From positions 1,024,656 through 1,088,655 of the forward strand of contig NZ_VKKG01000001.1 of assembly GCF_007197885.1 (NCBI RefSeq): a stretch of DNA of 64,000 nucleotides, written 5' to 3'. The notes beneath the pieces were generated by a model. It saw only the letters and a list, made by a program, of their open reading frames with translations. It was not told the DNA's origin and did not search any database. The stretch's first letter is position 1. Every line of letters begins with the position of its first letter. The position numbers were made by a program, and so were the translations under genes. The DNA is from Tessaracoccus rhinocerotis (GTDB lineage Bacteria > Actinomycetota > Actinomycetes > Propionibacteriales > Propionibacteriaceae). Positions 18,049 to 27,536 of the stretch are shown one piece after another.

Positions 18049-18358
18049 GGTCGAGTAGCGCCGCGAGGAACGAGCGGCGCGTGTCGAGACCCCACCCAGG
18101 ACAGGTCTCGACACGGGCGCCGGGCGCCCTACTCGACCAGCGAGGGAGGGTGCGCCACCCGCTGGTCGAGTAGCGCCGCGAGGAACGAGCGGCGCGTGTC
18201 GAGACCCCACCCAGGACAGGTCTCGACACGGGCGCCGGGCGCCCTACTCGACCAACGACGGGACCCGCTGGTCGAGTAGCGCCGCGAGGAACGAGCGGCG
18301 CGTGTCGAGACCCACTAAGGACAGGTCTCGACACGGGCGCCGGGCGCCCTACTCGACC
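18049..18358. repeat. Three tandem copies of a two-palindrome unit
   Basis: A unit of about 90 bp occurs at 18049-18138, 18164-18253 and 18270-18358. Each has a direct element (GGTCGAGTAGCGCCGCGAGG through GTGTCGAGACC), a short CCACCCAGGACA-type spacer, then an inverted element (GGTCTCGACACGGGCGCC through TACTCGACC). The copies are almost identical; the third differs in its spacer (CACTAAGGACA). It fills the gap between the convergent Gfo/Idh and clpB genes. Confidence 0.9.
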
Positions 18359-18406
18359 GACGAGGGAGAGGCGCCCCCCCACTCGACCAACGTGGCGGGC
18401 AGTCGA

Positions 18407-20980
18407 TCAGTCGACCGTGAGGCCGTCGCCCGAGGCATTGAGGTCCACCTCGACGCTCTGGCCGTCGTGGATCTCACCGGCCAGCAGCTTGCGTGCGAGG
18501 CCGTCCTCGACGGTGCTCTGGACCAACCGACGGAGCGGACGGGCACCGTAGATCGGGTCGAACCCGGTCCGGCCGAGCCATTCGCGCGCAGCCGCGCTCA
18601 CCTCGACGTGGATGCGACGAGGCGCCAGTCGACGGTTCAGCTTTTCCAGCTGGATCTCGACGATCCGGCCCAGCTGCTCCTGTGTGAGTGGCTCGAACAG
18701 GACGATGTCGTCGAGCCGGTTGAGGAACTCGGGACGGAACGACTGCCGCACCACACCCATCACCTGTTCGCGCTTGACCGCGGAGTCCGTCAGCGGGTCC
18801 GCGAGGAACTGCGAGCCGAGGTTCGAGGTCAGGATCAAGATGGTGTTGCGGAAGTCGACCGTGCGGCCCTGGCCGTCGGTGAGGCGGCCATCGTCGAGGA
18901 CCTGCAACAGGATGTTGAACAGGTCCGGGTGGGCCTTCTCCACCTCGTCGAGCAGGACGACGGAGTAGGGCCGACGGCGCACGGCCTCGGTGAGCTGGCC
19001 GCCCTCCTCGTAGCCGACGTAGCCCGGGGGCGCACCGACGAGGCGTGCGACGGAGTGCTTCTCCGAGTACTCGCTCATGTCGATCCGCACGAGGGCGGTC
19101 TCGTCGTCGAACAGGAAGTCCGCCAGGGACTTCGCCAGCTCGGTCTTGCCGACGCCCGTGGGGCCGAGGAACATGAACGACCCGGTGGGGCGGTTCGGGT
19201 CGGAGATGCCGGCCCGAGAACGGCGCACGGCGTCCGAGACTGCCTTGACGGCCTCCTCCTGTCCGATCAGCCGGGAGGCGAGGCGCTGCTCCATCTCGAG
19301 GAGCTTCTCGCTCTCGCCCTGCAGCAGGCGACCGACGGGGATGCCGGTCCAGGCCGCGATGACCTCCGCGATGTCGGTGTCGGAGACCTCCTCGGAGACC
19401 ATGGACGGGGTCTTGTCGTTGGCCTCGGCGGCCTCCAGCTCGCGCTCGGCGGCGGGGATGTCGCCGTAGAGGATCTGCGACGCCTTGGTCAGGTCGCCCG
19501 CGCGCTGGGCCTTGTCGGCCTCGACGCGGAGCTGGTCGATCCGCGACTTGACGTCGCCGACCCGGTTCAGGCCCGCCTTCTCGGCCTCCCAGCGCTGCTC
19601 GAGCCCGCGCAGGCGCTCCTGCTCGTCGGCCAGCTCGGTGCGCAGCGCGGCCAGGCGCTCCTTGGAGGCCTCGTCGTTCTCCTTCTCCAGGTGGAACACC
19701 TGCATGGTCATGCGGTCGACGTCGCGGCGCAGCATGTCGATCTCCTCCGGGGAGGAGTCGATCTCCATCCGCAGGCGCGAGGCGGACTCGTCGATCAGGT
19801 CGATGGCCTTGTCGGGCAGCTGGCGCGAGGTGATGTAGCGGTCGGACAGTGCGGCGGCCGCGACGAGGGCCGCGTCGGTGATCCGCACCTTGTGGTGGGC
19901 CTCGTAGCGCTCGCGCAGGCCGCGGAGGATGGCGATGGTGTCCTCCACCGTCGGCTCGCCGACGAAGACCTGCTGGAAGCGACGCTCGAGGGCCGGGTCC
20001 TTCTCGATGCGCTCGCGGAACTCGTCCAGGGTGGTGGCGCCGATCATCCGCAGCTCGCCGCGGGCCAGCATGGGCTTGAGCATGTTGCCCGCGTCCATCG
20101 CCCCCTCGCCGGAGGCGCCGGCGCCGACGACGGTGTGCAGCTCGTCGATGAAGGTGATGACCTGCCCCTCGGCGTCGCGGATCTCGTTGAGCACGGCCTT
20201 GAGCCGCTCCTCGAACTCGCCGCGGTACTTGGCACCGGCCACCATCGAGGCGAGGTCGAGCGAGACCAGCCTGCGACCCTTCAGCGAGTCCGGGACGTCG
20301 CCCTCGACCAACCGGAGCGCCAGGCCCTCGACGACGGCGGTCTTGCCCACGCCGGGCTCGCCGATCAGTACGGGGTTGTTCTTGGTGCGGCGGGCCAGCA
20401 CCTGGGAGACGCGGCGGATCTCGGCGTCACGGCCGATGACGGGGTCGAGCTTGCCGGAGCGCGCCGCCTCGGTCAGGTCGACGGAGTACTTCTCCAGCGC
20501 GGACTCGCCGCCCTCGGACTCGGCCGAGGTGACGCGCTTGCCGCCCCGCGAGTCGTTGAACGCGGTGGTGAGGCTCGCGACGTCGACGCCCGCGGCGGTC
20601 AGGATCCTCTTGGCCGGGGACTCGACGCTCGCCAGCCCGATCAGCAGGTGCTCGGTGGCGACGAACTGGTCCCCCAGCTCGTGTGCGAGGGTCTCGGCGG
20701 AGGCCATGACGCGCGCGAGCGCGCCGGAGAGTGCCGGCTGCGTCACGGACGAGCCGGTGCTGGACGGCAGCTGCGCGATGGCGGCCTCGGCCGCGTCGTC
20801 GACGTTCTCCGCGCTGGCGCCGAGCGACTCCAGGAGCGGTCCGACGGTGTTGTCCGGGACCATCAGGAGGCCGTGCAGGAGGTGCTCGGGCTCTGCGTTG
20901 GGGTTGCCGTTGGTGAGTGCCTGCCGCACGGCCGACGTGATGGCGTCGCGGCTCTTCGTGGTCAGTTTCTCGGTGTTCAA
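18407..20980 (-). CDS. clpB: ATP-dependent disaggregase ClpB
   Basis: Hexameric AAA+ chaperone that rescues aggregated proteins with DnaK. The 857 residues are normal length. In order: Clp N-domain (1-145), first AAA domain with Walker A GEPGVGKT (207-214), the long coiled-coil M-domain unique to ClpB (about 400-520, [14 protein letters not shown] onwards), and a second AAA domain with GPTGVGKT near residue 600 and LLDEVEKAH. The start is a TTG at 20980, giving [13 protein letters not shown] (read as Met), because GGAGGAA is five bases upstream; no ATG gives a ClpB-like N-terminus. A HAIR operator lies just upstream. Confidence 0.97.
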   Translation of the reverse strand: MNTEKLTTKSRDAITSAVRQALTNGNPNAEPEHLLHGLLMVPDNTVGPLLESLGASAENVDDAAEAAIAQLPSSTGSSVTQPALSGALARVMASAETLAHELGDQFVATEHLLIGLASVESPAKRILTAAGVDVASLTTAFNDSRGGKRVTSAESEGGESALEKYSVDLTEAARSGKLDPVIGRDAEIRRVSQVLARRTKNNPVLIGEPGVGKTAVVEGLALRLVEGDVPDSLKGRRLVSLDLASMVAGAKYRGEFEERLKAVLNEIRDAEGQVITFIDELHTVVGAGASGEGAMDAGNMLKPMLARGELRMIGATTLDEFRERIEKDPALERRFQQVFVGEPTVEDTIAILRGLRERYEAHHKVRITDAALVAAAALSDRYITSRQLPDKAIDLIDESASRLRMEIDSSPEEIDMLRRDVDRMTMQVFHLEKENDEASKERLAALRTELADEQERLRGLEQRWEAEKAGLNRVGDVKSRIDQLRVEADKAQRAGDLTKASQILYGDIPAAERELEAAEANDKTPSMVSEEVSDTDIAEVIAAWTGIPVGRLLQGESEKLLEMEQRLASRLIGQEEAVKAVSDAVRRSRAGISDPNRPTGSFMFLGPTGVGKTELAKSLADFLFDDETALVRIDMSEYSEKHSVARLVGAPPGYVGYEEGGQLTEAVRRRPYSVVLLDEVEKAHPDLFNILLQVLDDGRLTDGQGRTVDFRNTILILTSNLGSQFLADPLTDSAVKREQVMGVVRQSFRPEFLNRLDDIVLFEPLTQEQLGRIVEIQLEKLNRRLAPRRIHVEVSAAAREWLGRTGFDPIYGARPLRRLVQSTVEDGLARKLLAGEIHDGQSVEVDLNASGDGLTVD

Positions 20981-21006
20981 GGGTTCCTCCGGGTCAGGAT
21001 TGCAAG

Positions 21007-21025
21007 TTGAGTCTACTACACTCAA
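21007..21025 (-). promoter_or_regulatory. HAIR element, HspR operator of clpB
   Basis: TTGAGT-N7-ACTCAA, flanked by a compensated G/C pair, lies 26 bp upstream of the clpB start. The published consensus for HspR-associated inverted repeats in actinobacteria is CTTGAGT-N7-ACTCAAG, so only the outermost base pair differs, and symmetrically. This indicates heat-shock repression by HspR; hspR itself is not in the window. Confidence 0.88.
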
Positions 21026-21069
21026 CCCAAATCCGGGCCGGTTGATTCCCGGTCAGCGCCCCCTCTTGC

Positions 21070-22155
21070 TCAACTGTCGCGCCAGCGCTCCTGCTCCGTG
21101 AGCGGGACCAGCGGGCCCGGCTCGGCGGTGGTCAGCAGCGGGACGCGCCGCCCGGTCGAGGCGGAACGCAGCAGCGACTCCATGGCGTCCAGCACGTGCA
21201 GGGCGAGGGCGCCGCTGGCCCTGCCGCCGCCGTCGATGAGGTCCAGCAGGCCGATCCCCCGCTCGGCCCCGGCGTAGCCGGCCGACGGCTCGAGCGCGGC
21301 CCACGCCGACTCCCCGGGACGCCGCAGGTGTACGGTCCCGTCGAACTGGTTCGGGTCGGGCACCTGCAGGGTGCCGGTCTCGCCGTGGACCTCGATCGGC
21401 GCGGCCACCGTGGCGGAGCCGTCGAAGCTGAACACCACGGTGGACAGGGCCCCGCCCAGGTGCTCGAGGACGCCGGTGACGTGCGTGTCCACCTCGACGG
21501 CGATCTCCTCGCCGGCGCGCGGCCCCGAGGCGATCCGCCGCGTCGGGCGGGGCCGGGACGACGCTCCCTGCACCGCGACGATCGGGCCCAGCAGGTGTAC
21601 CAGGGAACTGAGGTAGTACGGGCCCATGTCGAACAGGGGGCCGCCGCCCGCGCGGTAGTAGAAGTCGGGCTGCGGGTGCCACGCCTCGTGTCCCGGTGAG
21701 ATCCAGGTGGCCACGGCGGACAGGGGCCGTCCGATCATCCCCGAGTCGACGGCTGCCCGCGCGGTCTGGACGCCGGTGCCGAGCACGGTGTCGGGCGCCC
21801 CGCCCACCGCGGCGTCGCCGGCCGCGGCCAGCACCGCGCGCGCCTCCGCGACCGTGGACGCGAGCGGCTTCTCGCCGTACACGTTCTTGCCGTGCCGCAG
21901 CGCGGCCAGGGCGACGTCGGCGTGGGCGTCCGGGATGGTCAGGTTCAACACCGTTTCCACCGCCGGGTCCTCCAGCAGTTCGGACACGGCCAGGGCGCGG
22001 CACCCGTCCACGCGCCGGGCAACCGCCTCCGCCCGACTGGGGATCAGGTCGGCGACGGCGGCGATCCGGACGCGGGAGACGTCGCCGAGGGTTGCGAGGT
22101 AGCGCTCCGAGATCACCCCCAGCCCGATCACTCCGATTCCGTGGCGGCTGCCCAC
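21070..22155 (-). CDS. Gfo/Idh/MocA family oxidoreductase
   Basis: NAD(P)-dependent dehydrogenase, 361 residues. [14 protein letters not shown] is the cofactor loop, [10 protein letters not shown] the EKP catalytic motif, and [21 protein letters not shown] the C-domain motif with D-x-G-x-Y-Y. Start chosen is GTG at 22155, which has AGAGGGG six bases upstream and gives the normal N-terminus; it lies inside the end of the ThuA gene (28-bp overlap). Third gene of the leftward operon Gfo-ThuA-Gfo; the context suggests oxidation of a sugar or cyclitol to a keto intermediate. Substrate unproven. Confidence 0.92.
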   Translation of the reverse strand: MGSRHGIGVIGLGVISERYLATLGDVSRVRIAAVADLIPSRAEAVARRVDGCRALAVSELLEDPAVETVLNLTIPDAHADVALAALRHGKNVYGEKPLASTVAEARAVLAAAGDAAVGGAPDTVLGTGVQTARAAVDSGMIGRPLSAVATWISPGHEAWHPQPDFYYRAGGGPLFDMGPYYLSSLVHLLGPIVAVQGASSRPRPTRRIASGPRAGEEIAVEVDTHVTGVLEHLGGALSTVVFSFDGSATVAAPIEVHGETGTLQVPDPNQFDGTVHLRRPGESAWAALEPSAGYAGAERGIGLLDLIDGGGRASGALALHVLDAMESLLRSASTGRRVPLLTTAEPGPLVPLTEQERWRDS

Positions 22156-22832
22156 AGGATTCCCCTCTCGATGATGCGGCTCACGTTCTCGTCCCTGAGG
22201 ACGTCCAGGCTGTGCCCGGGGGTGGCGACGAAGATCCTGCCCCTGCCCCAGTGCCTGGTCCACACCGCCGGGGAGGTGATCGGGCGATGCCACGGGTGGT
22301 AGGGCTGCACGGGATGGGTGGTGGTGGCCAGCACGTCGATGAGGTCGTCGTGCAGGACCCAGTACTGCTCGGTGTGCAGTTCGAAGTCGTCGAGCCCGGC
22401 CGTGATCTCGTGCTCGCGCCCCAGTGCCGTCAGTTCGACGGTGTAGGGCAGGAAGTTGTCCGACTCGTCACCGCCGCACTGGTCCGGGTGCTTGGAGGGA
22501 TGGGTGGCGAACTGGCCGCCCACCAGCTGCAGGTAGTCGGAGCTGTTGCGGTAGGAGTCGGCGATCCCGCCGTGCCAGCCGGCCAGCCCGGTGCCGCCCT
22601 CGACCGCCGAGCGGAGCCCCTGGAACGCCTCGCGGCTGATCTCCGACATCGTCACGCTCTGCAGCACGAGGTGGGTCTCGGCCATGACGTCGGGATCCGC
22701 GTAGACCTCGTTCGAGCCCTCCACGCGCACGCGGAAGCCGCTGCGCTCCAGGAACGGGATGAACAGGTCGGTGGCTTCGACGGGGTGGTGGCCCTCCCAG
22801 CCACCACGCACCACCAGGGCATTGCGGGTCAT
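22128..22832 (-). CDS. ThuA-like domain protein
   Basis: Protein of 234 residues in the ThuA family, which has a class I glutamine-amidotransferase-like fold and is found in trehalose and other sugar utilisation loci. Family features are ALVVRGGWEGHHPVEAT at the N-terminus, GLAGWHGGIADSYRNSSDYLQLVGG and the late PAVWTRHWGRGRIFVATPGHS. ThuA of rhizobia works with ThuB, an oxidoreductase, in trehalose conversion to the 3-keto sugar; here a Gfo/Idh gene lies on each side, supporting a similar keto-sugar role. Its start overlaps the upstream gene stop by ATGA. Confidence 0.9.
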   Translation of the reverse strand: MTRNALVVRGGWEGHHPVEATDLFIPFLERSGFRVRVEGSNEVYADPDVMAETHLVLQSVTMSEISREAFQGLRSAVEGGTGLAGWHGGIADSYRNSSDYLQLVGGQFATHPSKHPDQCGGDESDNFLPYTVELTALGREHEITAGLDDFELHTEQYWVLHDDLIDVLATTTHPVQPYHPWHRPITSPAVWTRHWGRGRIFVATPGHSLDVLRDENVSRIIERGILWAAATESE

Positions 22833-24016
22833 CGGGCACCTTTCTGGTTGACGGGGGTGATTCTGCTCTGGTCACCGGCGCTGGCCTCGACGGCGGCCAG
22901 CACCCGCTGCACGTGGGTGGCCTCCGCGAAGTCCGGGGAGGCCGGCTCGTTCCCGGCGATCGCGCGGACCAGGTCCACCACCTGGTGGGTGAACAGGTGC
23001 TCGTAGCCCAGGCCGTGGCCCGGGGGCCACCAGGCACCGGCGTAGGGGTGTTCGGGTTCGTTGGCCTGGATCCTGCGGAAGCCCTGCTCGCCGGCCTCGT
23101 CGCGCGCGTCGTAGAACTCGAGCTCGTTCATGGCCCGGAAGTCGAACGCGACGGAGCCGTGCTCGCCGTTGACCTCGATGCGGTTGGAGTTGCGGTGTCC
23201 GGTGGCGAGCCGGGTGGCCTCGAACACGCCGAACGCACCGCGTGAGAACTGCGCGGTGAAGGCGACGGCGTCATCCACGTCAACCTGACGCCGCGGCGCC
23301 CCGGCGTAGGCGCGCCCGCCCAGTCCGGTCTGCTCCGCGAGCTGCGGGCGGGTGTCGACGAACGTGCGCAGGCGCGCCGAGACGTCGGTGATGACGTCGT
23401 CGACCAGCCACTGGGCGGTGTCGATGCTGTGCGCGCCGATGTCCCCGAGGGTGCCGGATCCGGCCTGCTCGCGGTCCAGCCGCCAGGTGAAAGGCGACTC
23501 GGAGTCCGACAACCAGTCCTGCAGGTACTGCGCACGAACGTGGCGCACCTCGCCGATCCGGCCGTCGCGGATGAGGCGACGCGCGAGGGACAGCGCGGGA
23601 GTCCGGCGGTAGCTGAAGCCGCACATGGCGACGACGCCGCGGGCGGCGGCGAGCACGGCAGCCGCCGTCATCCGCTCTGCAACCGCGAGGTCATTGGCAA
23701 GCGGCTTCTCGCACAGCACGTGCTTTCCCGCCTCGAGTGCGGCCACGGCGACGGGCTCGTGCAGCTGGCCCGGCGCGCAGATGTCCACGACGTCGACGTC
23801 GGCGCGTTCGATGGCCTCGGACCAGCTCACGGAGGGCTCCGCGAACCCGAGCTCCCGGGCTGCGGCGGCGGTGCGCTGCTCGTCGCGCCCCACGAGCAGG
23901 ACCAACTCTGGGTTTCGTGGCAGGTCGAAGAACCTGTGCGCGGTGCGCCAGGCGTGGGCGTGCATCCGCCCCATGAAGCCGGTGCCCACCACGGCCACCC
24001 GAAGCGGTTCGTTCAT
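22829..24016 (-). CDS. Gfo/Idh/MocA family oxidoreductase
   Basis: NAD(P)-dependent dehydrogenase, 395 residues. LRVAVVGTGFMGRMHAHAW is the cofactor loop, HVLCEKPLAND the EKP motif, and GSGTLGDIGAHSIDTAQWL the catalytic D-x-G-x-H with intact His. The long C-terminal domain matches members acting on inositol-like or sugar substrates. ATG at 24016 with GGAGGGG upstream; its start overlaps the stop of a 24-codon leader ORF by ATGA, and its own stop overlaps the ThuA start, so the operon is tightly coupled. Confidence 0.93.
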   Translation of the reverse strand: MNEPLRVAVVGTGFMGRMHAHAWRTAHRFFDLPRNPELVLLVGRDEQRTAAAARELGFAEPSVSWSEAIERADVDVVDICAPGQLHEPVAVAALEAGKHVLCEKPLANDLAVAERMTAAAVLAAARGVVAMCGFSYRRTPALSLARRLIRDGRIGEVRHVRAQYLQDWLSDSESPFTWRLDREQAGSGTLGDIGAHSIDTAQWLVDDVITDVSARLRTFVDTRPQLAEQTGLGGRAYAGAPRRQVDVDDAVAFTAQFSRGAFGVFEATRLATGHRNSNRIEVNGEHGSVAFDFRAMNELEFYDARDEAGEQGFRRIQANEPEHPYAGAWWPPGHGLGYEHLFTHQVVDLVRAIAGNEPASPDFAEATHVQRVLAAVEASAGDQSRITPVNQKGAR

Positions 24017-24087
24017 GCTTGTCCCCTCCCGATCGGAAGCAGCTCCGCTCCCGCGTCTGCGGCGTGAGCCACGTCGCTCATCGTCAT
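24013..24087 (-). CDS. Possible 24-residue leader peptide with a LacI-like start
   Basis: A small ORF beginning MTMSDVAHAADAG, with AGAGGAG seven bases before its ATG (24087) and a TGA that overlaps the following Gfo/Idh ATG by 4 bp. The first residues resemble the beginning of a LacI-family helix-turn-helix (T-x-x-D-V-A-x-x-A), and LacI regulators are common in such sugar operons. It may therefore be either a true coupled leader peptide or the stub left after deletion of a regulator gene. Too short to be certain it is translated. Confidence 0.4.
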   Translation of the reverse strand: MTMSDVAHAADAGAELLPIGRGQA

Positions 24088-24230
24088 CTGGCACTCCTCT
24101 CACCGGGGACCAGTTTATCGTTACAGATCCGGTTGCTGTCGACGCCCCGATCTTGCACTGTCCAGCCATCCTCTCGCACTGGCATCAGGTTCCCGGCCAA
24201 CGCGGCCCGCACAACTCGTAGGCTCGGTGC

Positions 24231-25841
24231 ATGAGCCAATCAACAGTGGACGCGATCGTAATCGGGGCCGGGAACCATGGGCTCGTCGCTGCGGCGCTGC
24301 TCGCCGACGCCGGCTGGGACGTTCTGGTCCTCGAGGGCAGGAGCAAGCCGGGCGGCGCCGTTGCCTCCAGGACAATCGACGGCTTCGTCGTCGACGAGTT
24401 CTCCTCCTGCTACCCGCTCGGGCAGGCCTCACCTGTGCTGCAGTCGCTCGAACTGGGCGGCCACGGCCTCGAGTGGCTCGACCACCGGCCCTCGCTGACG
24501 CACGTCTCCGACGCCGATGACGAGCTCGGCTCCGCCGTGCAGGACAGCCCCGAGGCCACCGCTGCCGAGCTGGACCAGGATCATCCCGGCGACGGCGAGG
24601 CGTGGCTGAAGATGTTCTCCGGTTGGCGACGCGTCCGCGAGCCGTTGCTGGACGCCCTGATCCGCGGCTGGCCGCCGGTCCGCGCCGGCGGGCGACTGGC
24701 GCGCACGCTGGGCGCCGCCGGGCTGCTGGACTTCGCGCGGTTCGCGCTGCTGCCTTCGGACCGGATGGGTGAGGAGTGGTTCGGGGGTCGCCGGGCCCGC
24801 GAGATCTTGGCCGGCAACACTGCCCACGCCGACGTCTCGCCGCTGGCCCCGATCAGCGGCCTGATGGGCTACTTGCTGGCCATGCTCGCCCAGGACGTGG
24901 GATTCCCCGTTCCGCGGGGCGGTGCCGGGGCCTTGGGCGAGGCGCTGGCCTCCCGGGCCCGGCAGGGCGGTGCCGAGATCCGGCTGGACTCCCCCGTCGC
25001 GGGCATCAACGTCGCCGAGGGGCGCGCCGCCGGTGTGCGCCTGGCCGACGGCTCGGAGGTCCGGGCGCGACGTGCGGTCGTCGCCGACGTCTCGGCCACG
25101 TCGCTGTACGGGGACCTGCTGCCCGACAACGCCGTGCCGGCCGGGCTGCGAGCTCGGATGGAGCGCTTCGCCTGGGACCCGCCGACGCTGAAGCTGAACC
25201 TCCTGCTGGACGGCGAGATGCCCTGGCGGGCCGCGCGGGCGAGGGGCGCCGCCGTCGTGCACGCGGGGCTGTCCGCGAAGGAGCTGATCGGCTGGCACGC
25301 GAGCATCGCCACCGGCAAGGTGCCACCGCGGGCATTCTGCCTGGTGGGGCAGATGACCACGGCAGATCCCGGGCGCTCACCGTCGGGAACGGAGTCCCTG
25401 TGGGCCTACACGCACCTGCCGCGGGTGCCGGACGAGGCCGCGGCGGGCGTGGCGGCCGAGTCGCTCGGGAACATCGAGGCGATGTTCGACGAGTTGGCCC
25501 CCGGCTGGCGCGGACTCGAGCGCGACCGGTGGGTGCAGTCCCCTGCGGAACTCGAGGACGCGAACCCGAGCCTGGTCGGAGGCGCCGTCGGAGGCGGGAC
25601 GACGCAGCTGTTCCAGCAGGGACCGTGGCGGCCCGTCGCGGGGTTGGGCGGGCCGGTGACGCACGTGCCGGGGCTCTACCTCGCCTCGGCCGCGACCCAC
25701 CCGGGCGGCGCAGTGCACGGCGGCGCCGGCTACAACGCGGCCCGCGCGGCGCTGCGGGACTCGAGGTGGTGGTCCAGGCCGGTGGGAACAGCGACGACCA
25801 AGGCGCAGTTGATGCTGCAGCGCCGGGAACCCAACTACTGA
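24231..25841 (+). CDS. Phytoene-desaturase-like FAD-dependent oxidoreductase
   Basis: Flavoprotein of 536 residues of the phytoene dehydrogenase/amine oxidase superfamily. The N-terminal dinucleotide fold reads AIVIGAGNHGLVAAALLADAG with a second-strand LVLEGRSKPGGAV; the C-terminus has the FAD-closing LYLASAATHPGGAVHGGAGYNA. No carotenoid genes lie nearby and the SDR gene 15 bp downstream is clearly co-transcribed, so this is better called a generic NAD(P)/FAD-dependent oxidoreductase, like the mammalian PYROXD2 type. ATG at 24231. Confidence 0.9.
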   Translation: MSQSTVDAIVIGAGNHGLVAAALLADAGWDVLVLEGRSKPGGAVASRTIDGFVVDEFSSCYPLGQASPVLQSLELGGHGLEWLDHRPSLTHVSDADDELGSAVQDSPEATAAELDQDHPGDGEAWLKMFSGWRRVREPLLDALIRGWPPVRAGGRLARTLGAAGLLDFARFALLPSDRMGEEWFGGRRAREILAGNTAHADVSPLAPISGLMGYLLAMLAQDVGFPVPRGGAGALGEALASRARQGGAEIRLDSPVAGINVAEGRAAGVRLADGSEVRARRAVVADVSATSLYGDLLPDNAVPAGLRARMERFAWDPPTLKLNLLLDGEMPWRAARARGAAVVHAGLSAKELIGWHASIATGKVPPRAFCLVGQMTTADPGRSPSGTESLWAYTHLPRVPDEAAAGVAAESLGNIEAMFDELAPGWRGLERDRWVQSPAELEDANPSLVGGAVGGGTTQLFQQGPWRPVAGLGGPVTHVPGLYLASAATHPGGAVHGGAGYNAARAALRDSRWWSRPVGTATTKAQLMLQRREPNY

Positions 25842-25856
25842 CACCGAGGAGATCCG

Positions 25857-26876
25857 ATGAAGCTGAAGCCCTTGCCGGAGCAGGTCGTGGTGGTGCTCGG
25901 CGCCTCCAGCGGCATCGGCCGCGAGAGCGCGCTGCGGTTGGCCGCGCGTGGGGCGAGGGTGGTGGTGGCCGCCCGCGGCGAACCGGGCCTGCAGTCACTG
26001 GTGCGGGAGATCACCGCCGCCGGCGGGCGCGCCACCTATGTCGTGTGCGACGCCGTCGACCCGGCGCAGGTCCGGGCCGTGGCCGACGCAGCGGTGGCAA
26101 CCTACGGGCGCATCGACACGTGGGTGAACGTGGCCGGCGTGATCGCCCACTCCCCGTTCGACGAGACGGAGCCCGAGCAGTTCCGGCGCCTGATGGAGAT
26201 CAACTACCTGGGGCAGGTCCATGGCGCCCGCGCCGCGCTGCCTGAGTTGCGTGCGGCGGGGGGCGGCGCCCTGGTCTTCGTCACCTCCGCCGAGTCCGCC
26301 GTGGCCATGCCCGGCCACAGCGCCTACGCCGCCTCCAAGCACGCCGTCGAGGGGCTCGTCTCGGCCCTGCGACGGGAACTGCTGGCCGAGTCCGTGCCCA
26401 TCTCGGTCACCAGCGTGCGACCCTCCAGCACCAACACCCCGATCTTCTCCAACGCCGCTCACGGCGGCGACGTCGACCCCGAGGCCCCGCCCCCGATCTA
26501 CCCGGTCTCCGTGGCCGCGGACTGCGTCGTGCACGCGGCGGAGCATCCCCGACGCGTGTTGTGGGCGGGTGGCTCGGGACGCGCTGCGGCACTCCTGCAG
26601 GCCGTCGCGCCGCGCCTGCTCGACGAGATCGTCGTGCGCATGCAACCGCTGCAGCGCTCGTCCGGGGACGAGGGCGATGCCGGGACGCTGTCGGCCCCGA
26701 ACAAGGGCGAGACGGACGCGGCCGGTGGGCTCGGGAACCGGGAGCGCAGCTTCAGCCTGTACACGTGGCTGCAACTGCGCCCTGCAGTCACTGCCGCCCT
26801 GGGGATCGGCGGCGTCGCGAGCGTGCTGGCGGGCATGGAGCGGGCAAGAAGGGGCCGACGGTCGCGGCGGGGTTGA
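25857..26876 (+). CDS. SDR family oxidoreductase with C-terminal extension
   Basis: SDR of 339 residues, about 80 longer than a classical SDR. Cofactor loop VVVLGASSGIGRESAL, basic AARGEPG suggesting NADP, NVAGVIAHS, and VTSAESAVAMPGHSAYAASKHA with the Y-x-x-x-K. The extension after residue 260 is polar and ends with a hydrophobic segment (VTAALGIGGVASVLAGM) and an Arg-rich tail, which may attach it to the membrane. It is 15 bp behind the FAD oxidoreductase (GAGGAG before the ATG), so the pair likely acts in one pathway. Confidence 0.9.
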   Translation: MKLKPLPEQVVVVLGASSGIGRESALRLAARGARVVVAARGEPGLQSLVREITAAGGRATYVVCDAVDPAQVRAVADAAVATYGRIDTWVNVAGVIAHSPFDETEPEQFRRLMEINYLGQVHGARAALPELRAAGGGALVFVTSAESAVAMPGHSAYAASKHAVEGLVSALRRELLAESVPISVTSVRPSSTNTPIFSNAAHGGDVDPEAPPPIYPVSVAADCVVHAAEHPRRVLWAGGSGRAAALLQAVAPRLLDEIVVRMQPLQRSSGDEGDAGTLSAPNKGETDAAGGLGNRERSFSLYTWLQLRPAVTAALGIGGVASVLAGMERARRGRRSRRG

Positions 26877-26880
26877 GCCG

Positions 26881-27390
26881 CTACTTTCCCGGTTGCACCG
26901 TGAATCGGGCCTTCGCCGTCGCGGCATTCGCCTCCAGCACGCGCCCCCGCTGGTCCTCGCAGCGCTCGATCATGGCCTGGCAGTCGTCGGCGTCGAGGCG
27001 GTCGTCGATCTCGGAGAGCACCTTGAGCGTCTCCCACATCATCTGCTGCCCCCGCACGGCCGCGGCGAGCGCGTCGAACTCCGCCTGGGTCATCAGCCCG
27101 TCCTTGTTCCGGGTGATGTTGAGCGGGTTGAGACGGCCAGCCACCGCGGCGACGCCGGAGACGATGTTGCGCACCGTGCTGATCTCGTAGCCGAGGCGTT
27201 CGATCAGTTCCTTGAGCTTGGTGTGGGAGTCCTCGAGCTCGTCGTGCAGTTGCCTGAAGGTGGCCTCCCACTCGGTGTCCGCCCAGGTGTCGGCGGCGGC
27301 GCTGAACGCCTGGACACCTGCGTCGGCGGCAACGAGGTGCTGGTTCAGGTAGGCGGAGTACTTGTCGTGGTCCAGTTCGACACTGCTCAT
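26881..27390 (-). CDS. Helical ferritin-like protein of unknown function
   Basis: A 169-residue all-helical protein without signal peptide or membrane helix. Predicted helices and scattered acidic/His residues (LDHDKYSAYLNQHLVAAD, ATFRQLHDELEDSHTKLKELIERLG) recall ferritin-like four-helix proteins, but a clear diiron E-x-x-H pair is not seen. The start has a perfect AGGAGG. It converges with the SDR gene (4-bp gap) and is divergent from the SDR at 27537 with an inverted repeat between. Not further identified. Confidence 0.72.
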   Translation of the reverse strand: MSSVELDHDKYSAYLNQHLVAADAGVQAFSAAADTWADTEWEATFRQLHDELEDSHTKLKELIERLGYEISTVRNIVSGVAAVAGRLNPLNITRNKDGLMTQAEFDALAAAVRGQQMMWETLKVLSEIDDRLDADDCQAMIERCEDQRGRVLEANAATAKARFTVQPGK

Positions 27391-27424
27391 CGGTTCCTCC
27401 TCGGTACGGGGTCCAAACCTAACC

Positions 27425-27481
27425 CGGGAGGGGTCACCGCGAGGCCGGTGGGCGCAACTGGTCCGGGTCAGACCCCTCCCG
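27425..27481. promoter_or_regulatory. Inverted repeat in a divergent promoter region
   Basis: CGGGAGGGGTC at 27425-27435 and its exact complement GACCCCTCCCG at 27471-27481 are separated by 35 bp, between the divergent genes at 27390 and 27537. It may be a pair of regulator sites or a looped operator; no matching regulator gene is adjacent. Confidence 0.45.
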
Positions 27482-27536
27482 TGATTAGCATGGACGGCCC
27501 GGACGCGACGACGTCCCCGACTGCAAGGAGGAAGTC

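Noticed and set aside
18049..18358. Possible CRISPR array
   Set aside because: The units are opposed palindromes with near-identical spacers and only three copies; no cas genes are nearby.
18302..21010. A 902-codon open frame on the plus strand across clpB
   Set aside because: It is antisense to an unmistakable ClpB; long antisense frames are expected in high-GC coding DNA and its protein shows no domain.
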